Shown here piece by piece: positions 28,466-37,000 of a stretch of DNA of 64,000 nt. Below the pieces are notes generated by a model. The model was not told the DNA's origin and did not search any database. It was given only the letters and a program-made list of their open reading frames with translations. The position numbers and the translations under genes are program-made. The stretch is taken from the NCBI RefSeq assembly GCF_025583945.1, contig NZ_JAOEGU010000020.1:1-64000 (forward strand), in the 5' to 3' direction. The DNA comes from Methylobacter psychrophilus (lineage in GTDB: Bacteria; Pseudomonadota; Gammaproteobacteria; Methylococcales; Methylomonadaceae). Each line of letters begins with the position of its first letter. The first letter of the stretch is position 1.

Positions 28466-28827
28466 AAACTTATGCCGCTTAAGATAAAGCTACTCGGTGC
28501 GATCTGGGTTTGCAATCCTGACCGAAATATTTGAAGAATTAAATAGATTTCAAAACCTTGCTACGTTTCACACTTTTACTCAAGATTCAAAAGCTTCTTG
28601 CCGAGACAGGAAGTTTTTTCTTCGTGCCTTCGATTAAGAAAGTCATTAAAAAACTACTAATAATTAATGGGGCGTTTAATGACAGATAATTATTATTTTT
28701 TCTAACTTTATTGATTTAGCTGGCAGAGATTGGGATTCGCTATTTCTGCGATAGATTTTTCCGGGCATCCTGCTCGAAAATCAGCATAAATCACACATCC
28801 GCCACTGCCTTAGGCTGCCCCGCCCTA

Positions 28828-28927
28828 TCCTGCTTCGTCCGTTTCAACCTAACAAGTGGTTGAAACATCACTACGCAATGACTTAACCCTGTTTCATAAA
28901 TCCTACATTTTCACTACGTTACGCTTC
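28828..28927 (+). repeat. About 100-bp dispersed repeat, copy 1
   Basis: Contains a stem GTTTCAACC (28841-28849) / GGTTGAAAC (28858-28866) and an ACTACGTTACGC end. Most of its length matches the minus strand at 63643-63741, and both copies lie 170-290 bp upstream of a cell-envelope gene in the same relative orientation. The rest of the gap 28466-29097 shows no gene. Confidence 0.65.
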
Positions 28928-29011
28928 ATTAAAACATATGCAGCCTATCTAAGACTGAAAATATTGACTCCGTTTCCACAATTTTCAGCGGAAGTAAAAT
29001 CCAACACTATA

Positions 29012-29056
29012 ATTTTATTCAGTACACTTTTTTTCATAGAGTGTACTGAATAAAAT
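29012..29056. other. Perfect 17-bp hairpin ahead of a PEP-CTERM gene
   Basis: ATTTTATTCAGTACACT at 29012-29028 is the exact inverse of AGTGTACTGAATAAAAT at 29040-29056, with an 11-base loop. It ends 40 bases before the ATG at 29098, which has AGGAG upstream. It might be a leader stem, a protein-binding palindrome or a terminator for upstream transcripts; it has a delayed T run. Confidence 0.75.
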
Positions 29057-29097
29057 CATAGCATTTTTTTTATTTTTTTCTTTTAGGAGCTCAATTT

Positions 29098-29610
29098 ATG
29101 AATAAATATTTGCTTCGCGTTATAGCCACTGTTGCAGTGTTAGCACCAGCTATTTCTGCAAATGCGGCACCGTATAATTATAACGAGCAATTCGACGCTA
29201 ATAGCATTCACTATAATCTCAACTTTACTGCCGATGACACGGACATTACTGTCATTACTACTTTCAACGGTACAGCAGATTTAGATACACTTATACTGGC
29301 TCCCACAGGTCTATTTGGTTTCTCTAATAATGTGTTTGACCCTGCCACACTTGTTACTACCGGAGGTTGGGATAATTATGGACTTGGTTTCCACAATTCC
29401 GTTTCTGGTTTGGACTTTAATTTATGGTTAGGTTCGGGTGATCTTTATTTAGCGCATATTAACGATACTGAACTTGGTTATGTAATAAGCAATTACATAT
29501 TTTCCTCATCTCCTGTTTCTTCAGTACCCGTGCCCACAGCAGTTTGGTTATTTGCCAGTGGTTTAGGTCTACTAGGATTTGGTCGCAGAAAAAAATTGCT
29601 CAGTAATTAA
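29098..29610 (+). CDS. PEP-CTERM sorted secreted protein
   Basis: The 170 residues begin with a signal peptide (MNKYLLRVIATVAVLAPAISANA) and end with the PEP-CTERM sorting signal: VPVPTAVWLF, a hydrophobic helix and GRRKK. Exosortase/EpsH systems process such proteins, often tied to exopolysaccharide. The middle is beta-rich with NT-rich loops and no enzyme motif. ATG has a clear AGGAG. Confidence 0.86.
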   Translation: MNKYLLRVIATVAVLAPAISANAAPYNYNEQFDANSIHYNLNFTADDTDITVITTFNGTADLDTLILAPTGLFGFSNNVFDPATLVTTGGWDNYGLGFHNSVSGLDFNLWLGSGDLYLAHINDTELGYVISNYIFSSSPVSSVPVPTAVWLFASGLGLLGFGRRKKLLSN

Positions 29611-29631
29611 TTTTTCAATAATAAGCAAGTC

Positions 29632-29663
29632 AAAAAAACCTGGATACTAACCAGGTTTTTTTT
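29632..29663 (+). terminator. Intrinsic terminator after the PEP-CTERM gene
   Basis: Stem AAAAAAACCTGG / CCAGGTTTTTTTT with a seven-base loop and T-run, starting about 20 bases after the stop codon. Confidence 0.92.
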
Positions 29664-29693
29664 AGGGGCTGTAAAATCAACACGACGTTTTTT

Positions 29694-29723
29694 ACCATTT
29701 TTTCTTCGTGTCTTCGTGGTGAA
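29694..29723. repeat. CTTCGTGTCTTCGTGGTGAATAA intergenic repeat copy
   Basis: One-armed copy of the ACCACGAAGACACGAAG family, between the PEP-CTERM terminator and a small membrane-protein gene. Confidence 0.6.
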
Positions 29724-29742
29724 TAAGTTAATTAAATCCAAC

Positions 29743-29883
29743 TTACCAGTCATCTGATTTATCTTCTTCGTAAGGCTGCGATTTGACCGTATCAGGAATT
29801 TTCGGCATTTTTGCCGACCTGAGTAAAATTAATGCCCCTCCTAAAACAAACAATAAAGCAATTATCAGCAATAATACCCACAT
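29743..29883 (-). CDS. Small single-pass membrane protein (DUF2897-like)
   Basis: A 46-residue frame with ATG at 29881-29883 and TAA at 29743-29745. It begins MWVLLLIIALLFVLGGALIL, one clear transmembrane helix, followed by RSAKMPKIP and an acidic tail PYEEDKSDDW. This arrangement resembles the DUF2897 family of small gammaproteobacterial membrane proteins. Function unknown. Divergent from trhP. Confidence 0.7.
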   Translation of the reverse strand: MWVLLLIIALLFVLGGALILLRSAKMPKIPDTVKSQPYEEDKSDDW

Positions 29884-29964
29884 TTTTTGTATTCCTTTTT
29901 TTAGCTTTGCCTAACCTGGTGTAATATATGGCCCATATTACACTGATCATTGACAGCTATCATC

Positions 29965-31320
29965 ATGAAACGAATAGAACTTCTCTCCCCTGCCGGAACC
30001 ATTAAAAACATGCGCTATGCCTTTGCCTTTGGCGCGGATGCTGTCTATGCCGGGCAACCTCGCTACAGTCTTAGAGTACGTAATAACGATTTTCTTGCCG
30101 ATAATCTGGCTAAAGGCATTGACGAAGCGCACCGGCAAGGCAAAAAGTTTTTTCTGGCGACCAATGTGATTCCCCATAACGCCAAAGTTAAAACCTTTAT
30201 GACCGATATTGCCCCTATTATCGCCATGAAACCGGATGCCTTGATTATGGCTGATCCCGGTTTGATTATGATGACCCGTGAGGCTTGGCCGGATATGCCT
30301 ATCCATTTATCAGTGCAGGCAAATACCGTTAATTATGCGACGGTAAAATTCTGGCAAAGTATGGGCGTTAAACGGGTAATTTTGTCACGCGAACTATCTC
30401 TTGATGAAATAGCAGAAATCCGTCAAAAATGCCCGGATATAGAATTGGAGGTATTTGTCCATGGCGCTCTATGTATTGCTTATTCAGGACGCTGTTTACT
30501 ATCAGGTTACTTTAATCATCGCGACCCTAATCAGGGTACTTGTACCAATTCTTGCCGCTGGAAATACGATACCCTGCCCGCTAATGAAAATGCCGAAGGC
30601 GAGCTGATCCCGGATAACGAAGTACTGTCAATGGCCGATATCAGCACTGCCAGTTGTGGCGGCGCAGAACGCCATCCATTAGCCGACAAGCTGTATTTTC
30701 TTGAAGAAGAAGGCCGCAAAGGCGAACTGTTACCTATCATGGAAGATGAAAATGGCACCTACATCATGAACTCCAAAGATTTAAGGGCGATAGAGCATGT
30801 GCAACGCCTGGTTGAAATTGGTATAAATAGCCTTAAAATTGAGGGTCGTACCAAATCACATTATTATGTCGCCCGCACCGCGCAAACCTACCGCCTTGCT
30901 ATTGACGATGCACTGGCAGGCCGTGCATTTCAACCGGAACTGATTGGTGTTCTGGAAAACCTGGCAAATCGTGGCTATACTGACGGCTTTTACCAGCGCC
31001 ACCATAGCCACGAACAGCAAAATTATATCACCGGTTATTCCAAGAGCCATCAACAGCAATTTTGCGGCGAAATAAGAAGCTATGATCCAAGTAACGGACT
31101 GGCTATCATTGATGTAAAAAATAAATTTTCGGTGGGCGATAAATTGGAACTCATTCTGCCTGAAGGTAACCAGGACATTATCGTTGAGCGCATGGAAGAT
31201 ATACATGGCCATAGTATGCAAGAAGCCTCAGGCGGCGGCTATGAAGTAAAAATACCGTTACCGGAAATACGTAGTGTTAATGGACTGTTGTCACGCTATA
31301 CTGATCAAAATCAGGTGTAA
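29965..31320 (+). CDS. trhP: tRNA 5-hydroxyuridine synthesis protein TrhP (peptidase U32 family, YegQ)
   Basis: U32-family protein of 451 residues, required in E. coli for prephenate-dependent hydroxylation of tRNA uridine 34. It shows ELLSPAGTIKNMRYAFAFGADAVYAG at the N-terminus and the signature FVHGALCIAYSGRCLLSGYF followed by CTNSCRW, whose cysteines likely bind an Fe-S cluster. The ATG at 29965 is preferred to a TTG at 29950. Confidence 0.92.
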   Translation: MKRIELLSPAGTIKNMRYAFAFGADAVYAGQPRYSLRVRNNDFLADNLAKGIDEAHRQGKKFFLATNVIPHNAKVKTFMTDIAPIIAMKPDALIMADPGLIMMTREAWPDMPIHLSVQANTVNYATVKFWQSMGVKRVILSRELSLDEIAEIRQKCPDIELEVFVHGALCIAYSGRCLLSGYFNHRDPNQGTCTNSCRWKYDTLPANENAEGELIPDNEVLSMADISTASCGGAERHPLADKLYFLEEEGRKGELLPIMEDENGTYIMNSKDLRAIEHVQRLVEIGINSLKIEGRTKSHYYVARTAQTYRLAIDDALAGRAFQPELIGVLENLANRGYTDGFYQRHHSHEQQNYITGYSKSHQQQFCGEIRSYDPSNGLAIIDVKNKFSVGDKLELILPEGNQDIIVERMEDIHGHSMQEASGGGYEVKIPLPEIRSVNGLLSRYTDQNQV

Positions 31321-31382
31321 GATTAAAGGTACCAATGCTTTTAATCTCAAACCTTTCACCTTAAACCTTGAAACCTTTAACC

Positions 31383-31868
31383 ATGACTTTTACTACAGCT
31401 AATCTTTGCGATACCCATTCAGGAGAGGATTATTTCCAGATAGCCGAGCCTCTGTTTATGTCTTATGGTGCTAACCCGGCTTTTTCCGGTCAAATCACCA
31501 CGCTTAAAGCCTTTGAGGATAATATTTTAGTCAGAACCGTTCTGGAAGAAAAAGTGCAAAATCGGGTATTGGTTATTGATGGTGGAGGATCACACCGCTG
31601 CGCTTTGATAGACAATAATTTGGCAACCATTGCCATTAATAATGGCTGGCAAGGTATTATTGTTTATGGCTGCATTCGGGATTCTGCAATGCTGGCCGAC
31701 CTACCGATCGGTATACGTGCCCTGCATACACATCCTTTAACAAGCCATAAAAAAGATCATGGCGATCGCGATTTATTAGTCTCTTTCGCAGGCGTAAATT
31801 TCAAAAAAGATCATTTTTTATATGCGGATATGGACGGAATTATCGTATCAGCAACGATGTTGAGTTAA
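31383..31868 (+). CDS. rraA: Ribonuclease activity regulator RraA
   Basis: RraA binds RNase E and RNA helicases and modulates mRNA decay; the same fold also includes hydroxymethylglutarate aldolases. The 161 residues contain NLCDTHS, FSGQITTLKAFEDN, VLVIDGGGSHRCALIDNNLA and IVYGCIRD, all close to E. coli RraA. ATG at 31383 chosen because the longer TTG frame lacks family similarity. Confidence 0.9.
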   Translation: MTFTTANLCDTHSGEDYFQIAEPLFMSYGANPAFSGQITTLKAFEDNILVRTVLEEKVQNRVLVIDGGGSHRCALIDNNLATIAINNGWQGIIVYGCIRDSAMLADLPIGIRALHTHPLTSHKKDHGDRDLLVSFAGVNFKKDHFLYADMDGIIVSATMLS

Positions 31869-31904
31869 AATAACCTCAATTTAACCTAGTAAAGAAGTCA
31901 AGAT

Positions 31905-32864
31905 ATGCAAATTGTACTCGCTAACCCCCGTGGATTCTGCGCCGGTGTAGACCGCGCAATCGAAATTGTTGATCAGGCACTCGAAACATTTGGTGCGCCA
32001 ATTTATGTTCGGCATGAAGTTGTTCATAACCGCACAGTTGTTGATGGTCTTAAAGAAAAAGGCGCTATTTTCATTGAAGAATTAACGGATGTACCCGTAG
32101 GTTCCTACCTGATTTTTAGTGCTCATGGTGTTTCCAAACAAGTCCAACAGGAAGCTAAAGAACGTAAATTAACGGTCTTTGATGCTACCTGCCCGCTGGT
32201 GACTAAAGTTCATATACAGGTTGCCAAACATGCAAAATCAGATCGGGAAGTTATTCTTATCGGTCACGCAGGGCATCCCGAAGTTGAAGGTACCATGGGT
32301 CAATATGAAAAGTGCACTGACAATGGGGGCATCTATTTGGTAGAAACACCTGAGGATGTTAACAAATTAGTCGTCAATAACCCCGACAATCTGGCTTATG
32401 TGACCCAAACTACGCTATCAATGACGGATACCAAAATTATGGTAGATGCGTTGAGAGCTCGCTTTACCTCCATTCAGGAACAGAAAAAAGACGATATCTG
32501 TTACGCTACCCAAAACCGCCAGGATGCCGTCTACGAACTGGCAAAGACAGCGGATACCATTCTGGTTGTTGGCTCAACCAACAGCTCTAACTCAAATCGT
32601 TTACGGGAAATTGCCGAGCAATTGGGTAAAACAGCCTATCTGATTGATACCGCAAAAGATATGCAACAAAGCTGGTTTGATGGCGTTAACGTAGTTGGTG
32701 TTACTGCCGGTGCTTCTGCGCCAGAAGTACTGGTACAGGAAGTGATCAATCAGTTAAAACAATGGGGCGGTAAATCGGCCATTGAAATTCAGGGTATAGA
32801 AGAAAAAGTGGTATTTTCTTTACCTAGGGGCTTAAAAAAAGAAAAAGAGTTGAGTGCAGACTGA
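31905..32864 (+). CDS. ispH: 4-hydroxy-3-methylbut-2-enyl diphosphate reductase
   Basis: IspH catalyses the last step of the MEP pathway, forming isopentenyl and dimethylallyl diphosphates with a 4Fe-4S cluster. The three cluster cysteines are in [10 protein letters not shown] (C12), [11 protein letters not shown] and [17 protein letters not shown] is the diphosphate-binding SxN motif. 319 residues, normal. The stop overlaps the next gene's GTG start. Confidence 0.97.
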   Translation: MQIVLANPRGFCAGVDRAIEIVDQALETFGAPIYVRHEVVHNRTVVDGLKEKGAIFIEELTDVPVGSYLIFSAHGVSKQVQQEAKERKLTVFDATCPLVTKVHIQVAKHAKSDREVILIGHAGHPEVEGTMGQYEKCTDNGGIYLVETPEDVNKLVVNNPDNLAYVTQTTLSMTDTKIMVDALRARFTSIQEQKKDDICYATQNRQDAVYELAKTADTILVVGSTNSSNSNRLREIAEQLGKTAYLIDTAKDMQQSWFDGVNVVGVTAGASAPEVLVQEVINQLKQWGGKSAIEIQGIEEKVVFSLPRGLKKEKELSAD

Positions 32865-33255
32865 ACTCGAAAGCATCCGACTGGATAAATGGTTATGGAC
32901 TGCGCGTTTTTTTAAAACGCGCAAGCTGGCTGCTGATGCCATTTCTGGTGGCAAAGTTCATATTAACAAGCAGCGCACAAAACCAGGCAAAGAAATCAAA
33001 CCTGGGGCGTTGCTGTCCATAAATAAAGACGGGCTAAACTGGGAAGTGGAAATAATCGGACTTTCCAAACAACGACGACCTTCAAAAGAGGCTGTTTTAC
33101 TCTATGAAGAAGCCCCTGAAAGCTTTACAAAACGCCAACAACAAATGATTTTGCAACGCGAACAACGCGAACTGTTTGATTTTAGCGGGCAAGATCATAA
33201 ACCCAACAAAAAAGACCGGCGCTTGATACATCGCTTTAAGCAAGTAAGCGATTAA
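32854..33255 (+). CDS. hslR: Heat shock protein 15, S4 RNA-binding domain
   Basis: HslR binds 50S subunits carrying a nascent chain and helps recycle stalled ribosomes. The 133 residues start with an S4 domain ([22 protein letters not shown]) and end in a basic tail ([12 protein letters not shown]). The start is GTG at 32854 within the ispH end, so the two are coupled. Confidence 0.92.
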   Translation: MQTELESIRLDKWLWTARFFKTRKLAADAISGGKVHINKQRTKPGKEIKPGALLSINKDGLNWEVEIIGLSKQRRPSKEAVLLYEEAPESFTKRQQQMILQREQRELFDFSGQDHKPNKKDRRLIHRFKQVSD

Positions 33256-33261
33256 TTGAAT

Positions 33262-33510
33262 TTTTATTCACCACGAAGACACGAAGAACACGAAAAAAGA
33301 CACCAAGAAAAACTTCGTGTCTCGGAAACTGCTTCCCTGCATTGCTCTACCTCCTGCATAGTCCATAAGGATATGGTGAATATATTTACAAATAGTCGGC
33401 GGTTGAATGCTTAGACTGTAAAGTTATCCTGCCACTAACTCAACCAGACTTTTTACCACGAAAACCCCAAGTTTTTTCTTCGTGTCCTTCGTCTCTTCGT
33501 GATGAATGTC
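33262..33510. repeat. Two diverged copies of the ACCACGAAGACACGAAG repeat
   Basis: The first copy at about 33266-33380 continues into a sequence TCGG...CTGC...GCTCTACCTCCTGCATA shared with the pair at 35.9 and 36.8 kb; the second at about 33455-33510 is a self-complementary ACCACGAAAA...TTCTTCGTG arm. No gene lies here. Confidence 0.65.
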
Positions 33511-33513
33511 TTT

Positions 33514-33837
33514 TTATAAACAAGTCGGTGGTTTTGGTAATCCAGCCAGCTTACAGGCATATTTCAACGGCCCGTCAGGAAACAATTTATGTAAATAGCG
33601 ACTGTTGCCTTTGTCCTCACCTAATTTTCGGGCAATCGCTTTAGTAAATACGCGGGCATTAGGTAGATGCTTAAATTGCAAATAATAATCACGAATAAAC
33701 GCAATAATTTCCCAGTGCGCGTCATTTAGCGAAATATTATTAAGTTGAGCCAGTTGCTTTGCAACCTCTTCATTCCAGTCGGCCAGGTTGACTAAAAAAC
33801 CCTGATCAGTTGTTTCCAAACAACTTCTCAAGACCAT
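33514..33837 (-). CDS. tusE: DsrC/TusE-family sulfur carrier with both arm cysteines
   Basis: Carries sulfur as a persulfide on a mobile C-terminal arm. The 107 residues match TusE/DsrC (DAHWEIIAFIRDYYLQF, LGEDKGNSRYLHKLFPDGP). The arm reads ACKLAGLPKPPTCL, giving two cysteines eleven positions apart as in true DsrC; E. coli TusE keeps only the last. Either tRNA 2-thiouridine synthesis or sulfur oxidation fits. Its start lies inside the end of the TusB-like gene. Confidence 0.87.
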   Translation of the reverse strand: MVLRSCLETTDQGFLVNLADWNEEVAKQLAQLNNISLNDAHWEIIAFIRDYYLQFKHLPNARVFTKAIARKLGEDKGNSRYLHKLFPDGPLKYACKLAGLPKPPTCL

Positions 33838-34118
33838 GATTGAATCACCGGATTTTTAACGGTCAAGTCGACCATCCCCGAATAATCAATAATTTCAATA
33901 CCCTCAATCAGCTCAGCCATACCAATGCCTCTAACCTCAATATCATCAACTAAAACATAAAGACGGTTTTGTATCAATAACTGTGTTAATGCTACGCATA
34001 AGCTGCCTTTTTTCAGGATACGCAAAACGGCATTTTCAAGAAACAGTACATCATCACCTGAATCAATCCGCTCCAGAATAGCACTGTCAATGGGTGACTG
34101 AAAAATAAGATGCAGCAT
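33828..34118 (-). CDS. tusB: TusB/DsrH-family sulfur-relay protein
   Basis: TusB is a subunit of the TusBCD complex that passes persulfide from TusD to TusE. The 96 residues run MLHLIFQSPIDSAIL to DYSGMVDLTVKNP, matching the small DsrH/TusB fold. tusC and tusD are not next to it, which is unusual because the three normally form one cluster. Overlaps tusE by ten bases. Confidence 0.85.
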   Translation of the reverse strand: MLHLIFQSPIDSAILERIDSGDDVLFLENAVLRILKKGSLCVALTQLLIQNRLYVLVDDIEVRGIGMAELIEGIEIIDYSGMVDLTVKNPVIQSWS

Positions 34119-34119
34119 C

Positions 34120-34440
34120 TTACTGACTATCCGTTAATTTAAGCCCGACAATCCCGGCAATCACTAAAGTAATCGATAACAACCGATACCAATCAGCTGA
34201 TTCTTTAAATAAAATAATGCTGAGTATGGCGACACCCACTGCTCCCATACCTGTCCAAACCGCATAGGCTGTTCCTAGTGGCAACGTTTTAATCGCCCAC
34301 ATTAATAAACCAAAACTGCCAATTCCCGACATTACAGTCGCTATGCTGGGCCAAAGCTTGGTAAAACCTGCATTATATTTAAGACTTAAAGCAAAAATTA
34401 TTTCTACTAATCCCGCAGAAAATAAAAGCAACCACGCCAT
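34120..34440 (-). CDS. gdx: SMR-family guanidinium exporter Gdx/SugE
   Basis: Small multidrug-resistance protein; the Gdx subtype exports guanidinium in exchange for protons. From ATG 34438-34440, preceded by GAGGAG, it has 106 residues and four transmembrane helices, the conserved glutamate in LVEIIFALSLKY, and AYAVWTGMGAVG of the Gdx/SugE subtype. No guanidine riboswitch fits in the 87-base leader. Runs into the TusB-like gene with one base between them, an odd operon pairing. Confidence 0.9.
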   Translation of the reverse strand: MAWLLLFSAGLVEIIFALSLKYNAGFTKLWPSIATVMSGIGSFGLLMWAIKTLPLGTAYAVWTGMGAVGVAILSIILFKESADWYRLLSITLVIAGIVGLKLTDSQ

Positions 34441-34527
34441 AAAAACTCCTCTTTTTTTGTACATACAAGCAGGCTATTTTACAATAGTCTGCATAATAAG
34501 CTTGCACTCAATCCCTACTAACCAGTA

Positions 34528-35904
34528 ATGAATACTTCATCAACGTCTACGCAACGCAATATACTAACTGTTTCACAGCTTAACAGGGCAACCAGCCGGT
34601 TACTTGACGAACATTTCCTGAGTGTTTTGGTTGAGGGTGAAATATCCAACTTGGCACAACCATCATCTGGTCACCTTTATTTTTCTCTAAAAGATGCCGG
34701 TGCCCAGGTGCGCTGCGCGATGTTTAAAACCCGGCAAAGCAGACTGGGCTTTAAACCGGAAAATGGCAAACAGGTCGTCGTTAAAGCGCAAGTAAGCCTG
34801 TACGAGCCCAGAGGTGACTTTCAGCTTATTGTCGAACATATTGAAGAAGCCGGAGATGGTGCCTTACGACGGGCATTTGACGTATTAAAGCTAAAACTGT
34901 TGGAAGAAGGTTTGTTTGCTGCTGAAAATAAACAAAGCCTCCCTACCCTGCCTAAAACCATCGGCGTCATCACTTCGCCATCTGGCGCTGCGATTAGAGA
35001 TATACTGACGGTATTACGACGACGTTTTTCAGCGGTATCGGTTATTATTTATCCCGTTGCCGTACAAGGTGATAATGCCAAACATGAAATCGCCAAAGCC
35101 ATAGCGCTAGCCAACGAGCATAAACAATGCGATGTGCTTATTTTGGGACGAGGCGGCGGGTCACTGGAAGATCTGTGGGCTTTTAATGAAGAAATAGTTG
35201 CCCGTGCCATATTCGCCAGCACAATTCCGATAATTTCAGCCGTAGGTCACGAAACCGATGTCACCATCGCCGATTTTGTCGCTGATTTACGTGCCGCAAC
35301 ACCCTCGGCAGCAGCTGAACACGCGACACCTGACCAACAAGAATGGTTATCCCGGTTTGTTCAATTAGAAGCGCGATTGCAACAACAACTACAACTTAAG
35401 TTAAACCAAAAACAGCAATCCTTGGCGTGGTTAAGCAAGCGTTTACAGCAGCAACATCCCGGTCAAAAACTGGCAAAAAATGCGCAACGACTGGATGAGC
35501 TTGAATTACGACTTAATCAGGCGATGCAGACAAAGTTACGCCACCACAAAAGCCATATTGAAGCAAAAATAGCTTGTCTTTGGCAATACAATCCTGCCAT
35601 AACCATCAACAACTATAAACAAAAACAGGAGTATTTAAGTAAGCGGCTGATTACCGTAATCCGTCACAAACTGGAAGGGCTCAACCAACAATTATTAAAT
35701 GCCAGCCAGACATTGCACGCGGTTAGTCCGTTAGCAACATTACATCGCGGCTATGCGCTGGTTATTCAGCAACCATCAGGGCAACTCATCCAATCTACAC
35801 AACAACTAAAACCAGGTGATATCGTTGAAACACGTCTTGCCGAAGGTTGCTTTACCAGTCAAGTTAAAAAAATTATAGGTATAGAAGATGCAGGATTAAA
35901 ATAG
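34528..35904 (+). CDS. xseA: Exodeoxyribonuclease VII large subunit
   Basis: XseA is the catalytic subunit of the single-strand exonuclease VII. The 458 residues show an N-terminal OB fold (VEGEISNLAQPSSGHLYFSLKD), the catalytic region with GVITSPSGAAIRDIL, GRGGGSLEDLWAFNEE and SAVGHETDVTIADFVADLRAATPSAAAE, then a long coiled coil. Divergent from gdx. xseB is not in the window. Confidence 0.96.
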   Translation: MNTSSTSTQRNILTVSQLNRATSRLLDEHFLSVLVEGEISNLAQPSSGHLYFSLKDAGAQVRCAMFKTRQSRLGFKPENGKQVVVKAQVSLYEPRGDFQLIVEHIEEAGDGALRRAFDVLKLKLLEEGLFAAENKQSLPTLPKTIGVITSPSGAAIRDILTVLRRRFSAVSVIIYPVAVQGDNAKHEIAKAIALANEHKQCDVLILGRGGGSLEDLWAFNEEIVARAIFASTIPIISAVGHETDVTIADFVADLRAATPSAAAEHATPDQQEWLSRFVQLEARLQQQLQLKLNQKQQSLAWLSKRLQQQHPGQKLAKNAQRLDELELRLNQAMQTKLRHHKSHIEAKIACLWQYNPAITINNYKQKQEYLSKRLITVIRHKLEGLNQQLLNASQTLHAVSPLATLHRGYALVIQQPSGQLIQSTQQLKPGDIVETRLAEGCFTSQVKKIIGIEDAGLK

Positions 35905-35913
35905 CCCAAAAAT

Positions 35914-36055
35914 ATTCACCACGAACGACTGCAAGGACAGATATTTTCTCCTGCAAACTCTGCATTCACCACATCCTTGTAGATTATGTAGGAGGTAGAG
36001 CACCAAAAGTAGGCGCTTTAGGCGACGCAGGGAGCAGTTGCCGAGACACGAAGAA
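35914..36055 (+). repeat. About 145-bp dispersed repeat, copy A
   Basis: Starts TTCACCACGAACGACTGCA and ends in CCGAGACACGAAGAAAGA. Its near-identical inverted partner lies at 36803-36959 on the other side of thpR. The centre (GGAGGTAGAGCACC... GGCGACGCAGGGAG) is also found, shorter and diverged, near 33.3 and 53.8 kb. Its right end abuts a truncated MITE-like copy. Confidence 0.85.
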
Positions 36056-36158
36056 AGATAAGTAATTTCGATGCCAACAGATACCATCCCTTCAAGGGAT
36101 GTTATCTGTATGAATTTACAGCAACATGAATTGGAAGTTTAATTTCTGAAAATATATA
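36056..36158 (-). mobile_element. 114-bp MITE-like family, copy 1, truncated
   Basis: Core palindrome at about 36080-36108 with CATCCCTTCAAGGGATG, and an outer end TTTCAGAAATTAAA on the minus strand at about 36136-36158, aligning to copies 2 (47060-47173) and 3 (48211-48324). Its other terminal repeat is missing where copy A of the 145-bp repeat begins. No reading frame. Confidence 0.75.
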
Positions 36159-36204
36159 GACAGAAAGTTCTTTTGAATATTTTCGTGTACTATGGGTATG
36201 TCAC

Positions 36205-36744
36205 TTAATTAGCAGGTTTGATAAAAGGCCATTGCTGCCTCACTTTGTAATTTACGCCGCCCGACTCACTACATGACTCTACCAGACAAAATGCTTCGGC
36301 GTACCAAACAATTGGCTCAAATTCTACATCAGGTAAATACCCGGCATGTCTCGCCAAAGTAATATGCGGCATATAAGGCCGAGTTTCAGTTTGCAATCCG
36401 CAACTGGCAACCTCCCTGTTCAACGCAGTTACCAATTTTTCAATCTCATCGGGTATGTGCGAACAGGTAAGGCATAACACCTTAGGTTTACTCCAATAAC
36501 TTAACTGGTCAAACGTCAACACAAAAGGTTTTGCAGAAATAGTGATAACACCGTGTTTAATTAATAATTCAGAAGCGATATCAATTAATCCTAAAAACAC
36601 CAATGTTGTATGGAGATTATGTGGCTGTACCGGCTTAAATCCTTGCACTTCCAAAGACTGATTCAAGTACAGTAATTTCAGCCTGATTCGATCATCGGGC
36701 CATAAAGCAAAAAATAACCGTGAAGATTCAGGGTAGCTTTTCAT
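36205..36744 (-). CDS. thpR: RNA 2',3'-cyclic phosphodiesterase (2H family, LigT-like)
   Basis: 2H phosphoesterase that opens RNA 2',3'-cyclic phosphates and can reversibly ligate 2'-5' bonds. The 179 residues carry both catalytic HxTx motifs, HTTLVFLG near residue 46 and HITLARH near 127. RLFFALWPDD starts the domain. The gene is bracketed by inverted 145-bp repeats (copies A and B). Confidence 0.92.
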   Translation of the reverse strand: MKSYPESSRLFFALWPDDRIRLKLLYLNQSLEVQGFKPVQPHNLHTTLVFLGLIDIASELLIKHGVITISAKPFVLTFDQLSYWSKPKVLCLTCSHIPDEIEKLVTALNREVASCGLQTETRPYMPHITLARHAGYLPDVEFEPIVWYAEAFCLVESCSESGGVNYKVRQQWPFIKPAN

Positions 36745-36802
36745 TAATCACCGGGGGCATTAAAAATAGTTTGTTCGCCGCAAAACCCGAAGGAAGATAA
36801 AA

Positions 36803-36959
36803 TTTTCTTTCTTCGTGTCCTTCGTGTCTCGGCAACCGCTCCCTGCGTCGCCTAAAGCGCCTACTTTTGGTGCTCTACCTCCTGCATAATCCACAAGGAT
36901 GTGGTGAATGCAGAGTTTGCAAGAGCAAATATCTGTCCATGCAGTCGTTCGTGGTGAAA
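36803..36959 (-). repeat. About 145-bp dispersed repeat, copy B
   Basis: Inverse of copy A (35914-36055), with an extra CTTCGTGTC unit at its left end. Between it and trkH no gene is visible; the pair could support inversion of the enclosed thpR segment. Confidence 0.85.
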
Positions 36960-37000
36960 ATCTCTTCAGTAAATAACCATAGACGCAATAAAGTACGTAG

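Noticed and set aside
28856-29053. 65-codon frame before the PEP-CTERM gene
   Set aside because: Spans the repeat and the 17-bp hairpin and has no coding character.
34441-34527. Guanidine riboswitch before gdx
   Set aside because: Only 87 bases separate the divergent genes and no class signature is visible.
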